64,000 bases of DNA from Osedax frankpressi (taxonomy: Eukaryota > Annelida > Polychaeta > Sabellida > Siboglinidae): contig OZ038313.1 of NCBI GenBank assembly GCA_964035775.1, forward strand, positions 4,355,408 to 4,419,407. The letters are read 5' to 3'. Under the pieces are notes generated by a model. It made no database searches and was not told where the DNA came from. It saw nothing but the letters and a program-made list of their open reading frames with translations. Position 1 is the stretch's first letter. The number at the start of each line of letters is the position of its first letter. Of the stretch, positions 15,001 through 31,200 are shown one piece after another. The position numbers and the translations under genes were made by a program.

Positions 15001-18000
15001 CTACACTCTCACTACACCATCACTACACCTTCACTAAACTCTCACTACACCCTCACTACACCCTCACTACACCCTCACTACAATCTCACTACACTCTCAC
15101 TACACCCTCACTACACCTTCACTAAACTCTCAATTCATTCTCACTACACTCTCACTACACCCTAACTACACTCTCACTACACTCTCACTACACTCTCACT
15201 ACACCCTCACTACACCCTCACTACACCCTCACTACACCCTCACTACACCCTCACTACACTCTCACTACACTCTCACTACACTCTCACTACACCCTCACTA
15301 CACCCTCACTATACTCTCACTACACTCTAACTACACTCTAACTACACCCTTAATACACCCTCACTACACCTTCACTACACCCTTACTACACCCTCACTAC
15401 ACTCTCACTACACTCTCACTACACTCTTACTACATACCTTATAGTGCAACTTCTTCCTTTATATGGGAAGTTAATATCTGAAATATATCTCTTTTATATT
15501 CAAATTTAAAATCAAAACATTTCATTTGTTAATTATAAATTTCAGGATTTCCTGGGATCTTCTGAAATTTCACTTGCAGAGATTGTCAGTTCACAAACTC
15601 AACTGAGAAGAAATTTGATGTTAGACACAATATGAGTTTGATATTGTGTATTATCACTCTCCTGTCTTTCAACAGTCTCTCACTAGGAGTGTTATAATTC
15701 ACTTCCACCTTATGTATGTAATTTACATCCTCATTTGGAATAATGTGAATTTTTGTTTGTTAATCTTTGATTGTTTATTGATATAAATATCACACTCTCC
15801 GCAACACTCTCTTCTCTCACCAGGGGATGTAAGAGACATACTAATGCGGAACTGATACTAGAGGCAGAAGAGTTAAGCAGTTGTAAAGAGAATGTTACTC
15901 TTCAGTTCTGCGCCCATAAATTAGATAAAAAAGATTTCTTTGGAAAATCCGACCCTTTTTTAGTAATATACAGAACAAATGAGAATTCAAAGTTTGTGTG
16001 TATTTAATCAAATCATGTCCGTCTTCATTTCCCTTTCCCCGAGGGAGACTCACCTTCTCCCTTTCCCCGAGGGAGACTCAACTTCTCCCTTTCCCCGAGG
16101 GAGACTCAACTTCTCCCTTTCCCCGAGGGAGACTCACCTTCTCCCTTCCCCACCCTCCTCCTCCATCTCCTCTCACTCACCCACTCCCTCTCGCTGTCTC
16201 CCTCTACCTCTATTAATTTCCCCAACAACCAGTGAAACAGTAGTACATAAAACCGAGGTTAAGAAGGTTACTTTAAACCCTAATTGGGATGCTTTCACGA
16301 TTCCTGTACGGTCCCTTTGCAACGGAGATTATGACAGGTATTGTAATCTGCTGTTGGTGATGCTTTCAGTTAATATCTATTTATAGTTACAATAACTTAA
16401 TGTTATTTGGTAGGGTCTTGAAGTTTGATTGTTTTGATTGGAACAAAGACGGAAGGTAATTTAATTAATATCTTTCTATACTTCTTGATTATTAAACTAT
16501 TTGAACGTTTTGAGGAAACGTAACGATGATTTAAACAAAATAATTCAGTCATGAAATAATTGGATCTTTTTTGACAACGATGAAAGAGTTAAAAGAAGGT
16601 CGATGTCCAAGAAATGTTTACGAATGTATTAATGCAGAAAAAAAGAAGAAGAAGGGAAAAAAGTACAAACATTCTGGAACTGTTAGAATAATATTCGAAA
16701 TATACAAATTTAGATTAAATTCCGTGATATTTATTGATGTCAATTTGCAGATAGATCATTTTAAGGGTTTGTATTGAATACGGTTAATACATCATTCTTT
16801 ATATGTGTATTTAATTCATTAAATACATCACACCTACCTCACACTTCTGTCATAATAGTTTACATAATAGCACACACCTCGCACATACCTCTCACACATC
16901 TTACGCTATTCTAGACAACCTACACTTCTACACACTATTAAATATAAATTAACTCTACCAAAAATTAAATCTACCAAAAATTAAATCTACCCTTCATTAA
17001 AGTGAAAATAATAAAATGAAGAAATGGAATACAAACTTAAAATTTGGCAAATAAATTTCAGAATAATGTTTTAACAAAATAAATACTTTCTGAACCAACT
17101 ATATACACTATTACACACTGCTATATACACTATATACACTATTACATACTGCTATATACACTATTACACACTACTATATACACTATTACATACTGCTATA
17201 TACACTATTACACACTGCTATATACACTATTACACACTATTACATACTGCTATATACACTATTACACACTGCTATATACACTATTACACACTGCTATATA
17301 CACTATTACACACTGCTATATACACTATTACATACTGCTATATACACTATTACACACTGCTATATACACTATTACACACTATTACACACTGCTATATACA
17401 CTATTACACACTGCTATATACACTATTACACACTGCTATATACACTATTACACACTGCTATATACACTATTACACACTATTACACACAGCTATATACACT
17501 ATTACACACAGCTATATACACTATTACACACTGCTATATACACTATTACATACTACTATATACACTATTACACACTGCTATATACACTATTACACACTGC
17601 TATATACACTATTACACACTGCTATATACACTATTACATACTACTATATACACTATTACACACTGCTATATACACTATTACACACTGCTATATACACTAT
17701 TACACACTGCTATACACACTATTACACACTATTACACACTGCTATATACACTATTACACACTGCTATATACACTATTACATACTACTATATACACTATTA
17801 CACACTGCTATATACACTATTACACACTGCTATATACACTATTACACACTGCTATATACACTATTACATACTACTATATACACTATTACATACTACTATA
17901 TACACTATTACACACTGCTATATACACTATTACACACTGCTATATACACTATTACACACTATTACACACTGCTATATACACTATTACACACTGCTATATA

Positions 18001-21000
18001 CACTATTACACACTGCTATATACACTATTACATACTGCTATATACACTATTACACACTGCTATATACACTATTACACACAGCTATATACACTATTACACA
18101 CTGCTATATACACTATTACACACTGCTATATACACTATTACACACTGCTATATACACTATTACATACTACTATATACACTATTACACACTGCTATATACA
18201 CTATTACACACTGCTATATACACTATTACACACTGCTATATACACTATTACACACTGCTATATACACTATTACACACTGCTATATACACTATTACACACT
18301 ACTATATACACTATTACACACTACTATATACACTATTACACACTGCTATATACACTATTACACACTGCTATATACACTATTACACACTATTACACACTGC
18401 TATATACACTATTATACACTGCTATATACACTATTACACACTGCTATATACACTATTACACACTGCTATATACACTATTACACACTGCTATATACACTAT
18501 TACACACTGCTATACACACTATTACACACTATTACACACTGCTATATACACTATTACACACTGCTATATACACTATTACACACTGCTATATACACTATTA
18601 CACACTGCTATATACACTATTACACACTGCTATATACACTATTACACACTGCTATATACACTATTACACACTGCTATATACACTATTACATACTACTATA
18701 TACACTATTACACACTGCTATATACACTATTACACACTATTACACACTGCTATATACACTATTACACACTGCTATATACACTATTACACACTGCTATATA
18801 CACTATTACACACTGCTATATACACTATTACACACTGCTATATACACTATTACACACTGCTATATACACTATTACATACTACTATATACACTATTACACA
18901 CTGCTATATACACTATTACACACTGCTATATACACTATTACACACAGCTATATACACTATTACACACTATTACACACTGCTATATACACTATTACACACT
19001 GCTATATACACTATTACACACTGCTATATACACTATTACACACTGCTATATACACTATTACACACTATTACACACTGCTATATACACTATTACACACTGC
19101 TATATACACTATTACACACTGCTATATACACTATTACACACTGCTATATACACTATTACACACTGCTATATACACTATTACACAATGCTATATACACTAT
19201 TACACACTGCTATATACACTATTACTCACTGCTATATACACTATTACACAATGCTATATACACTATTACACACTGCTATATACACTATTACTCACTGCTA
19301 TATACACTATTACACACTATTACACACTGCTATATACACTATTACACACTATTACACACTGCTATATACACTATTACTCACTGCTATATACACAATTACA
19401 CACTGCTATATACACAATTACACACTGCTATATACACTATTACACACTGCTATATACACTATTACACACTATTACACACTGCTATATACACTATTACACA
19501 CTGCTATACACACTATTACATACTGCTATATACACTATTACACACTGCTATATACACTATTACTCACTGCTATATACACTATTACACACTATTACACACT
19601 GCTATATACACTATTACACACTGCTATATACACTATTACACACTGCTATATACACTATTACACACTATTACACACTGCTATATACACTATTACACACTGC
19701 TATATACACTATTACACACTACTATATGCACTATTACACACTGCTATATACACTATTACACACTATTACACACTGCTATATACACTATTACACACTGCTA
19801 TATACACTATTACACACTGCTATATACACTATTACATACTACTATATACACTATTACACACTGCTATATACACTATTACACACTGCTATATACACTATTA
19901 CACACTGCTATATACACTATTACACACTGCTATATACACTATTACACACCTCTATATACACTATTACACACTGCTATATACACTATTATACACTGCTATA
20001 TACACTATTACACACTGCTATATACACTATTACACACTGCTATATACACTATTACACACTGCTATATACACTATTACACACTGCTATATACACTATTACA
20101 CACTGCTATATACACTATTATACACTGCTATATACACTATTACACACTGCTATATACACTATTACACACTGCTATATACACTATTACACACTGCTATATA
20201 CACTATTACACACTGCTATATACACTATTACACACTGCTATATACACTATTACACACTGCTATATACACTATTACACACTGCTATATACACTATTACATA
20301 CTGCTATATACACTATTACACACTGCTATATACACTATTACACACTACTATATATACTATTACACACTATTACACACTGCTATATACACTATTACACACT
20401 GCTATATACACTATTACACACTGCTATATACACTATTACACACTATTACACACTGCTATATACACTATTACACACTACTATATACACTATTACACACTGC
20501 TATATACACTATTACACACTGCTATATACACTATTACACACTGCTATATACACTATTACACACTGCTATATACACTATTACTCACTGCTATATACACTAT
20601 TACACACTGCTATATACACTATTACACACTGCTATATACACTATTACACTCTGCTATATACACTATTACACACTGCTATATACACTATTACACACTGCTA
20701 TATACACTATTACTCACTGCTATATACACTATTACACACTGCTATATACACTATTACACACTGCTATATACACTATTACACACTGCTATATACACTATTA
20801 CTCACTGCTATATACACTATTACACACTGCTATATACACTATTACACTCTGCTATATACACTATTACACACTGCTATATACACTATTACACACTGCTATA
20901 TACACTATTACTCACTGCTATATACACTATTACACACTGCTATATACACTATTACACACTGCTATATACACTATTACACACTGCTATATACACTATTACA

Positions 21001-24000
21001 CACTGCTATGTACACTATTACACACTGCTATACACACTATTACACACTACTATATACACTATTACACTGCTATATACACTATTACACACTACTATATACA
21101 CTATTACACTCTGCTATATACACTATTACACACTGCTATATACACTATTACACACTGCTATATACACTATTACACACTACTATATACACTATTACACACT
21201 ATTACACACAGCTATATACACTATTACACACTGCTATATACACTATTACACACTATTACACACTGCTATATACACTATTACACACTGCTATATACACTAT
21301 TACACACTGCTATATACACTATTACACACTGCTATATACACTATTACACACTGCTATATACACTATTACACACTGCTATATACACTATTATACACTGCTA
21401 TATACACTATTACACACTGCTATATACACTATTACACACTGCTATATACACTATTACACACTGCTATATACACTATTACACACTACTATATACACTATTA
21501 CACACTATTACACACTGCTATATACACTATTACATACTGCTATATACACTATTACACACTGCTATATACACTATTACACACTACTATATATACTATTACA
21601 CACTATTACACACTGCTATATACACTATTACACACTGCTATATACACTATTACACACTGCTATATACACTATTACACACTATTACACACTGCTATATACA
21701 CTATTACACACTACTATATACACTATTACACACTGCTATATACACTATTACACACTGCTATATACACTATTACACACTGCTATATACACTATTACACACT
21801 GCTATATACACTATTACTCACTGCTATATACACTATTACACACTGCTATATACACTATTACACACTGCTATATACACTATTACACTCTGCTATATACACT
21901 ATTACACACTGCTATATACACTATTACACACTGCTATATACACTATTACTCACTGCTATATACACTATTACACACTGCTATATACACTATTACACACTGC
22001 TATATACACTATTACACACTGCTATATACACTATTACTCACTGCTATATACACTATTACACACTGCTATATACACTATTACACTCTGCTATATACACTAT
22101 TACACACTGCTATATACACTATTACACACTGCTATATACACTATTACTCACTGCTATATACACTATTACACACTGCTATATACACTATTACACACTGCTA
22201 TATACACTATTACACACTGCTATATACACTATTACACACTGCTATGTACACTATTACACACTGCTATACACACTGCTATACACACTATTACACACTACTA
22301 TATACACTATTACACTGCTATATACACTATTACACACTACTATATACACTATTACACTCTGCTATATACACTATTACACACTGCTATATACACTATTACA
22401 CACTGCTATATACACTATTACACACTACTATATACACTATTACACACTATTACACACAGCTATATACACTATTACACACTGCTATATACACTATTACACA
22501 CTATTACACACTGCTATATACACTATTACACACTGCTATATACACTATTACACACTATTACACACAGCTATATACACTATTACACACAGCTATATACACT
22601 ATTACACACTACTATATACACTATTACACACTGCTATATACACTATTACACACTGCTATATACACTATTACACACTGCTATATACACTATTACACACTGC
22701 TATATACACTATTACACACTACTATATACACTATTACACACTGCTATATACTCTATTACACACTGCTATATACACTATTACACACTGCTATATACACTTT
22801 TACACACTGCTATATACACTATTACTCACTGCTATATACACTATTACACACTGCTATATACACTATTACACACAGCTATATACACTATTACTCACTGCTA
22901 TATACACTATTACACACTGCTATATACACTATTACACACTGCTATATACACTTTTACACACTACTATATACACTATTACACACTACTATATACACTATTA
23001 CACACAGCTATATACACTATTACACACTGCTATATACACTATTACACACTGCTATATACACTTTTACACACTGCTATATACACTATTACTCACTGCTATA
23101 TACACTATTACACACTGCTATATACACTTTTACACACTGCTATATACACTATTACTCACTGCTATATACACTATTACACACTGCTATATACACTTTTACA
23201 CACTACTATATACACTATTACACACTACTATATACACTATTACACACAGCTATATACACTATTACACACTGCTATATACACTATTACACACTGCTATATA
23301 CACTTTTACACACTGCTATATACACTATTACTCACTGCTATATACACTATTACACACTGCTATATACACTATTACACACAGCTATATACACTATTACTCA
23401 CTGCTATATACACTATTACACACTGCTATATACACTATTACACACTGCTATATACACTATTACACACTGCTATATACACTTTTACAACTGCTATATACAC
23501 TATTACACACTGCTATATACACTATTACACACTGCTATATACACTATTACACACTGCTATATACACTATTACACACTGCTATATACACTATTACACACTG
23601 CTATATACACTATTACACACTGCTATATACACTATTACACACTGCTATATACACTATTACACACAGCTATATACACTATTACTCACTGCTATATACACTA
23701 TTACACACTGCTATATACACTATTACACACTGCTATATACACTATTACACACTGCTATATACACTATTACACACTACTATATACACTATTACACACTGCT
23801 AATACACTATTACACACTGCTATATACACTATTACACACTGCTATATACACTATTACACACAGCTATATACACTATTACACACTGCTATATACACTATTA
23901 CACACAGCTATATACACTATTACACACTGCTATATACACTATTACACACAGCTATATACACTATTACACACTATTACACACAGCTATATACACTATTACA

Positions 24001-27000
24001 CACAGTTATATACACTATTACACACTGCTATATACACTATTACACACTATTACACACAGCTATATACACTATTACTCACTGCTATATACACTATTACACA
24101 CTGCTATATACACTATTACACACTGCTATATACACTATTACACACTGCTATATACACTATTACACACTACTATATACACTATTACACACTGCTATATACA
24201 CTATTACACACTGCTATATACACTATTACACACTATTACACACAGCTATATACACTATTACACACTGCTATATACACTATTACACACTGCTATATACACT
24301 ATTACACACTGCTATGTACACTATTACACACTGCTATACACACTGCTATACACACTATTACACACTACTATATACACTATTACACTGCTATATACACTAT
24401 TACACACTACTATATACACTATTACACTCTGCTATATACACTATTACACACTGCTATATACACTATTACACACTGCTATATACACTATTACACACTACTA
24501 TATACACTATTACACACTATTACACACAGCTATATACACTATTACACACTGCTATATACACTATTACACACTATTACACACTGCTATATACACTATTACA
24601 CACTGCTATATACACTATTACACACTATTACACACAGCTATATACACTATTACACACAGCTATATACACTATTACACACTACTATATACACTATTACACA
24701 CTGCTATATACACTATTACACACTGCTATATACACTATTACACACTGCTATATACACTATTACACACTGCTATATACACTATTACACACTACTATATACA
24801 CTATTACACACTGCTATATACTCTATTACACACTGCTATATACACTATTACACACTGCTATATACACTTTTACACACTGCTATATACACTATTACTCACT
24901 GCTATATACACTATTACACACTGCTATATACACTATTACACACAGCTATATACACTATTACTCACTGCTATATACACTATTACACACTGCTATATACACT
25001 ATTACACACTGCTATATACACTTTTACACACTACTATATACACTATTACACACTACTATATACACTATTACACACAGCTATATACACTATTACACACTGC
25101 TATATACACTATTACACACTGCTATATACACTTTTACACACTGCTATATACACTATTACTCACTGCTATATACACTATTACACACTGCTATATACACTTT
25201 TACACACTGCTATATACACTATTACTCACTGCTATATACACTATTACACACTGCTATATACACTTTTACACACTACTATATACACTATTACACACTACTA
25301 TATACACTATTACACACAGCTATATACACTATTACACACTGCTATATACACTATTACACACTGCTATATACACTTTTACACACTGCTATATACACTATTA
25401 CTCACTGCTATATACACTATTACACACTGCTATATACACTATTACACACAGCTATATACACTATTACTCACTGCTATATACACTATTACACACTGCTATA
25501 TACACTATTACACACTGCTATATACACTATTACACACTGCTATATACACTTTTACAACTGCTATATACACTATTACACACTGCTATATACACTATTACAC
25601 ACTGCTATATACACTATTACACACTGCTATATACACTATTACACACTGCTATATACACTATTACACACTGCTATATACACTATTACACACTGCTATATAC
25701 ACTATTACACACTGCTATATACACTATTACACACAGCTATATACACTATTACTCACTGCTATATACACTATTACACACTGCTATATACACTATTACACAC
25801 TGCTATATACACTATTACACACTGCTATATACACTATTACACACTACTATATACACTATTACACACTGCTAATACACTATTACACACTGCTATATACACT
25901 ATTACACACTGCTATATACACTATTACACACAGCTATATACACTATTACACACTGCTATATACACTATTACACACAGCTATATACACTATTACACACTGC
26001 TATATACACTATTACACACAGCTATATACACTATTACACACTATTACACACAGCTATATACACTATTACACACAGTTATATACACTATTACACACTGCTA
26101 TATACACTATTACACACTATTACACACAGCTATATACACTATTACTCACTGCTATATACACTATTACACACTGCTATATACACTATTACACACTGCTATA
26201 TACACTATTACACACTGCTATATACACTATTACACACTACTATATACACTATTACACACTGCTATATACACTATTACACACTGCTATATACACTATTACA
26301 CACTATTACACACAGCTATATACACTATTACTCACTGCTATATACACTATTACACACTGCTATATACACTATTACACACTGCTATATACACTATTACACA
26401 CTGCTATATACACTATTACACACTGCTATATACACTATTACATACTGCTATATACACTATTACACACTATTACACACAGCTATATACACTATTACACACT
26501 GCTATATACACTATTATACACTGCTATATACACTATTACACACCATTACACACTGCTATATACACTATTACACACAGCTATATACACTATTACACACTGC
26601 TATATACACTATTACACACTATTACACACTACTATATACACTATTACACACTGCTATATACACTATTACACACTATTACACACTGCTATATACACTATTA
26701 CACACTGCTATATACACTATTATACACTGCTATATACACTATTACACACAGCTATATACACTATTACACACTACTATATACACTATTACACACTGCTATA
26801 TACACTATTACACACTATTACACACTGCTATATACACTATTACACACTGCTATATACACTATTACACACTACTATATACACTATTACACATAGCTATATA
26901 CACTATTACACACTGCTATATACACTATTTACACTATTACACACTGCTATATACACTATTACACACTACTATATACACTATTACACACTGCTATATACAC

Positions 27001-28240
27001 TATTACACACTGCTATATACACTATTACACACAGCTATATACACTATTACACACTGCTATATACACTATTACACACTGCTATATACACTATTACACATAG
27101 CTATATACATTATTACACACTGCTATATACACTATTACACACTGCTATATACACTATTACACACTGCTATATACACTATTACACACTGCTATATACACTA
27201 TTACACACTGCTATATACACTATTACACACTGCTATATACACTATTACACACTGCTATACACACTATTACACACTGATATATACACTATTACACACTATT
27301 ACACACTACTATATACACTATTACACACTGCTATATACACTATTACACACTATTACACACAGCTATATACACTATTACACACTGCTATATACACTATTAC
27401 ACACTGCTATATACACTATTACATACTGCTATATACACTATTACACACTGCTATATACACTATTACACACTATTACACACAGCTATATACACTATTACAC
27501 ACTGCTATATACACTATTATACACTGCTATATACACTATTACACACTGCTATATACACTATTACACATAGCTATATACATTATTACACACTGCTATATAC
27601 ACTATTACACACTGCTATATACACTATTACACACTGCTATATACACTATTACACACTGCTATATACACTATTACACACTGCTATATACACTATTACACAC
27701 TGCTATATACACTATTACACATAGCTATATACATTATTACACACTGCTATATACACTATTACACACTGCTATATACACTATTACACACTGCTATATACAC
27801 TATTACACACTGCTATATACACTATTACACACTGCTATATACACTATTACACACTGCTATATACACTATTACACACTACTATATACACTATTAAACACTG
27901 CTATATACACTATTACACACTGCTATATACACTATTATACACAGCTATATACACTATTACACACTACTATATACACTATTACACACAGCTATATACACTA
28001 TTACACACTGCTATACACACTATTACACACTGCTATATACACTATTACACACTGCTATAAATACAATACCTCCTAGATATATAATCATATCCATTAAATT
28101 TAAAGATTAAAATAATCTTAGTAATATCTTAAGTCAAGTAATAAGTCTTAGACATAAGATATCGACAACAATGAAATTAGAATAAGTTTTCTACGATTTT
28201 CACTAAAATAAAATGATATTTCATCTTTCAAATGACACAT

Positions 28241-28283
<43 letters not shown>

Positions 28284-31200
28284 TACACACACATACCAAC
28301 GCACGCTCACACACACACACATATACCCACACATTCGCACACACCCAAACCTATAGAAATCATTAGTTATTGTTTGTTATGTTCATTAGCATTTGTCCTT
28401 TATATGTCAGCATCACCTCTGACCTCTGACCCCCTGACCTCTGTACAGGTAGAACTATTGAGTTGTCAAATAGAATGTTGTGTCACATTCCTCGACTACA
28501 TTAAAGCAGGGTTAGAGATCAAACCAACTCCCTCCTTCCCACCCTCTCTCCCTCCTTCCCACCCTCTCTCCCTCCTTCTCACCCTCTCTCCCTCCTTCCC
28601 ACCCTCTCTCCCTCCTTCTCACCCTCTCCCTCCTTCCCACCCTCTCTCCCTCTTTCTCACCCTCTCTCCCTCCTTCTCGCCCTTTCTCCCTCCTTCTCAC
28701 CCTCTCTCCCTCTTTCTCGCCCTCTCCCTCCTTCCCACCCTCTCTCCCTCCTTCTCACCCTATCTCCCTCTTTCTCACCCTCTCTCCCTCTTTCTCACCC
28801 TCTCTCCCTCCTTCTCGCCCTTTCTCCCTCCTTCTCACCCTCTCTCCCTCTTTCTCACCCTCTCTCCTTCCTTCTCACCCTCTCTCCCTCCTTCTCACCC
28901 TCTCTCCCTCCTTCTCACCCTCTCCCTCCTTCTCACCCTCTCCCTCCTTCTCGCCCTCTCTCCGTCTTTCTCACCCTCTCCCTCCTTCTCGCCCTCTCTC
29001 CATCCTTCTCACCCTCTCTCCCTCCTTCTCACCCTCTCCCTCCTTCTCGCCCTCTTTCCCTCCTTCTCACCCTCTCTCCCTCTTTATCGCCCTCTCCCTC
29101 CTCGCCCTCTCTCCCTCCTTCTCACCCTCTCTCCCTCTTTCTCACCCTCTCTCCCTCCTTCTCGCCCTTTCTCCCTTCTCACCCTCTCTCCCTCCTTCTC
29201 ACCCTCTCCCTCCTTCCCACCCTCTCTCCCTCCTTCTCACCCTCTCCCTCCTTCTCGCCCTCTCTCCCTCCTTCTCACCATATCTCATCCTCTCTCACCC
29301 TCTCTCACCTTCTCTCCCTCCTCTCCTTCTCTCCCTCCTCCTCACCTTCTCTCACCTTCTCTCACTCCTACTCACCTTCTCTCCCTCCTACTCACCTTCT
29401 CTCCCTCCTACTCACCTTCTCTCACTCCTACTCACCTTTTCTCCCTCCTACGCACCTTCTCTCCCTCCTACTCACCTTCTCTCCCTCCTACTCACCTTCT
29501 CTCACTCCTACTCACCTTCTCTCCCTCCTCTCCTTCTCTCCCTCCTCCTCACATTCTCTCACCTTCTCTCACTCCTACTCACCTTCTCTAACCTCCTTCT
29601 CACCCGCTCTCCCTCTTTCTCGCCCTCTCTCCCTCCTTCTCACCCTCTCTCCCTCTTTCTCACCCTCTCCCTCCTTCTCGCCCTCTCTCCCTCCTTCTCG
29701 CCCTTTCTCCCTCCTTCTCACCCTCTCTCCCTCTTTCTCACCCTCTCCCTCCTTCTCGCCCTCTCTCCCTCCTTCTCGCCCTTTCTCCCTCCTTTTCACC
29801 CTCTCTCCCTCTTTCTCGCCCTCTCCCTCCTCGCCCTCTCTCCCTCCTTCTCACCTTCTCTCCCTCCTCCTCACCCTCTCTCACCCTCTCTCCCTCCTAC
29901 TCACCTTCTCTAACCTCCTTCTCACCCTCTCTCCCTCTTTCTCACCCTCTCTCCCTCCTTCTCACCATCTCTCATCCTCTCTCACCCTCTCTCACCTTCT
30001 CTCCCTCCTCTCCTTCTCTCCCTCCTCCTCACCTTCTCTCACCTTCTCTCACTCCTACTCACTTTCTCTCCCTCCTACTCACCTTCTCTCCCTCCTACTC
30101 ACCTTCTCTCACTCCTACTCACCTTCTCTCCCTCCTACTCACCTTCTCTCACTCCTACTCACCTTCTCTCCCTCTTCTCCTTCTCTCCCTCCTCCTCACC
30201 TTCTCTCCCTCCTACTCACCTTCTCTCACTCCTACTCACCTTCTCTCCCTCCTACTCACCTTCTCTCACTCCTACTCACCTTCTCTCCCTCCTCTCCTTC
30301 TCTCCCTCCTCCTCACCTTCTCTCACCTTCTCTCACTCCTACTCACCTTCTCTCCCTCCTCCTCACCTTCTCTCACCCTCTCTCACCCTCTCTCCCTCCT
30401 ACTCACCTTCTCTCACCTTCTCTCCCTCCTTCTCACCCTCTCCCTCCTCTCCTTCTCTCCCTCCTCACCCTATCTCCCTCCTCCTCACCGTCTCTCTCCT
30501 CTCTCCCTCCTTCTCACCTCCTTCTCACCTTCTCTTACCATCTCTCACCATCTCTCGCCCTCACTACAGGACTGATGTACATTGCACTATTGCTGTAGAT
30601 TTCACTGCCTCTAATGGAGTTCCAAGTCTCTCTCTCCCTCCTCCTCACCTTCTCTCACCATCTCTCACCCTCACTACAGGACTGATGTACATTGCACTAT
30701 TGCTGTAGATTTCACTGCCTCTAATGGAGTTCCAAGTCTCTCTCTCCTCTCTCCCTCCTCCTCACCTTCTCTCACCATCTCTCACCCTCACTACAGGACT
30801 GATGTACATTGCACTATTGCTGTAGATTTCACTGCCTCTAATGGAGTTCCAAGTCTCTCACCCTCTCTCCCTCCTACTCACCTTCTCTCACCTTCTCTCC
30901 CTCCTTCTCACCCTCTCCCTCCTCTCCTTCTCTCCCTCCTCACCCTCTCTCCCTCCTCACCGTCTCTCTCCTCTCTCCCTCCTTCTCACCTCCTTCTCAC
31001 CTTCTCTCACCATCTCTCACCATCTCTCACCCTCACTACAGGACTGATGTACATTGCACTATTGCTGTAGATTTCACTGCCTCTAATGGAGTTCCAAGTC
31101 TCTCAAGTTCTCTTCATTTTATAAATCTACAAATGCCAAATCAATACGAACAAGCTCTTAGAGCAGTTGGGGATATTGTACAGGACTATGACAGGTAATG

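Noticed and set aside
19185-28076. Open reading frames of 2963, 1961 and 1358 codons in the 22-bp satellite
   Set aside because: The 22-bp unit has no stop in any forward frame, all three frames give the same [10 protein letters not shown]-type peptide, and the whole array lies within copine intron 9.
28374-29591. 405-codon Pro/Ser/Leu-rich frame
   Set aside because: It reads through copine exon 10 into a pyrimidine minisatellite; there is no independent gene evidence.
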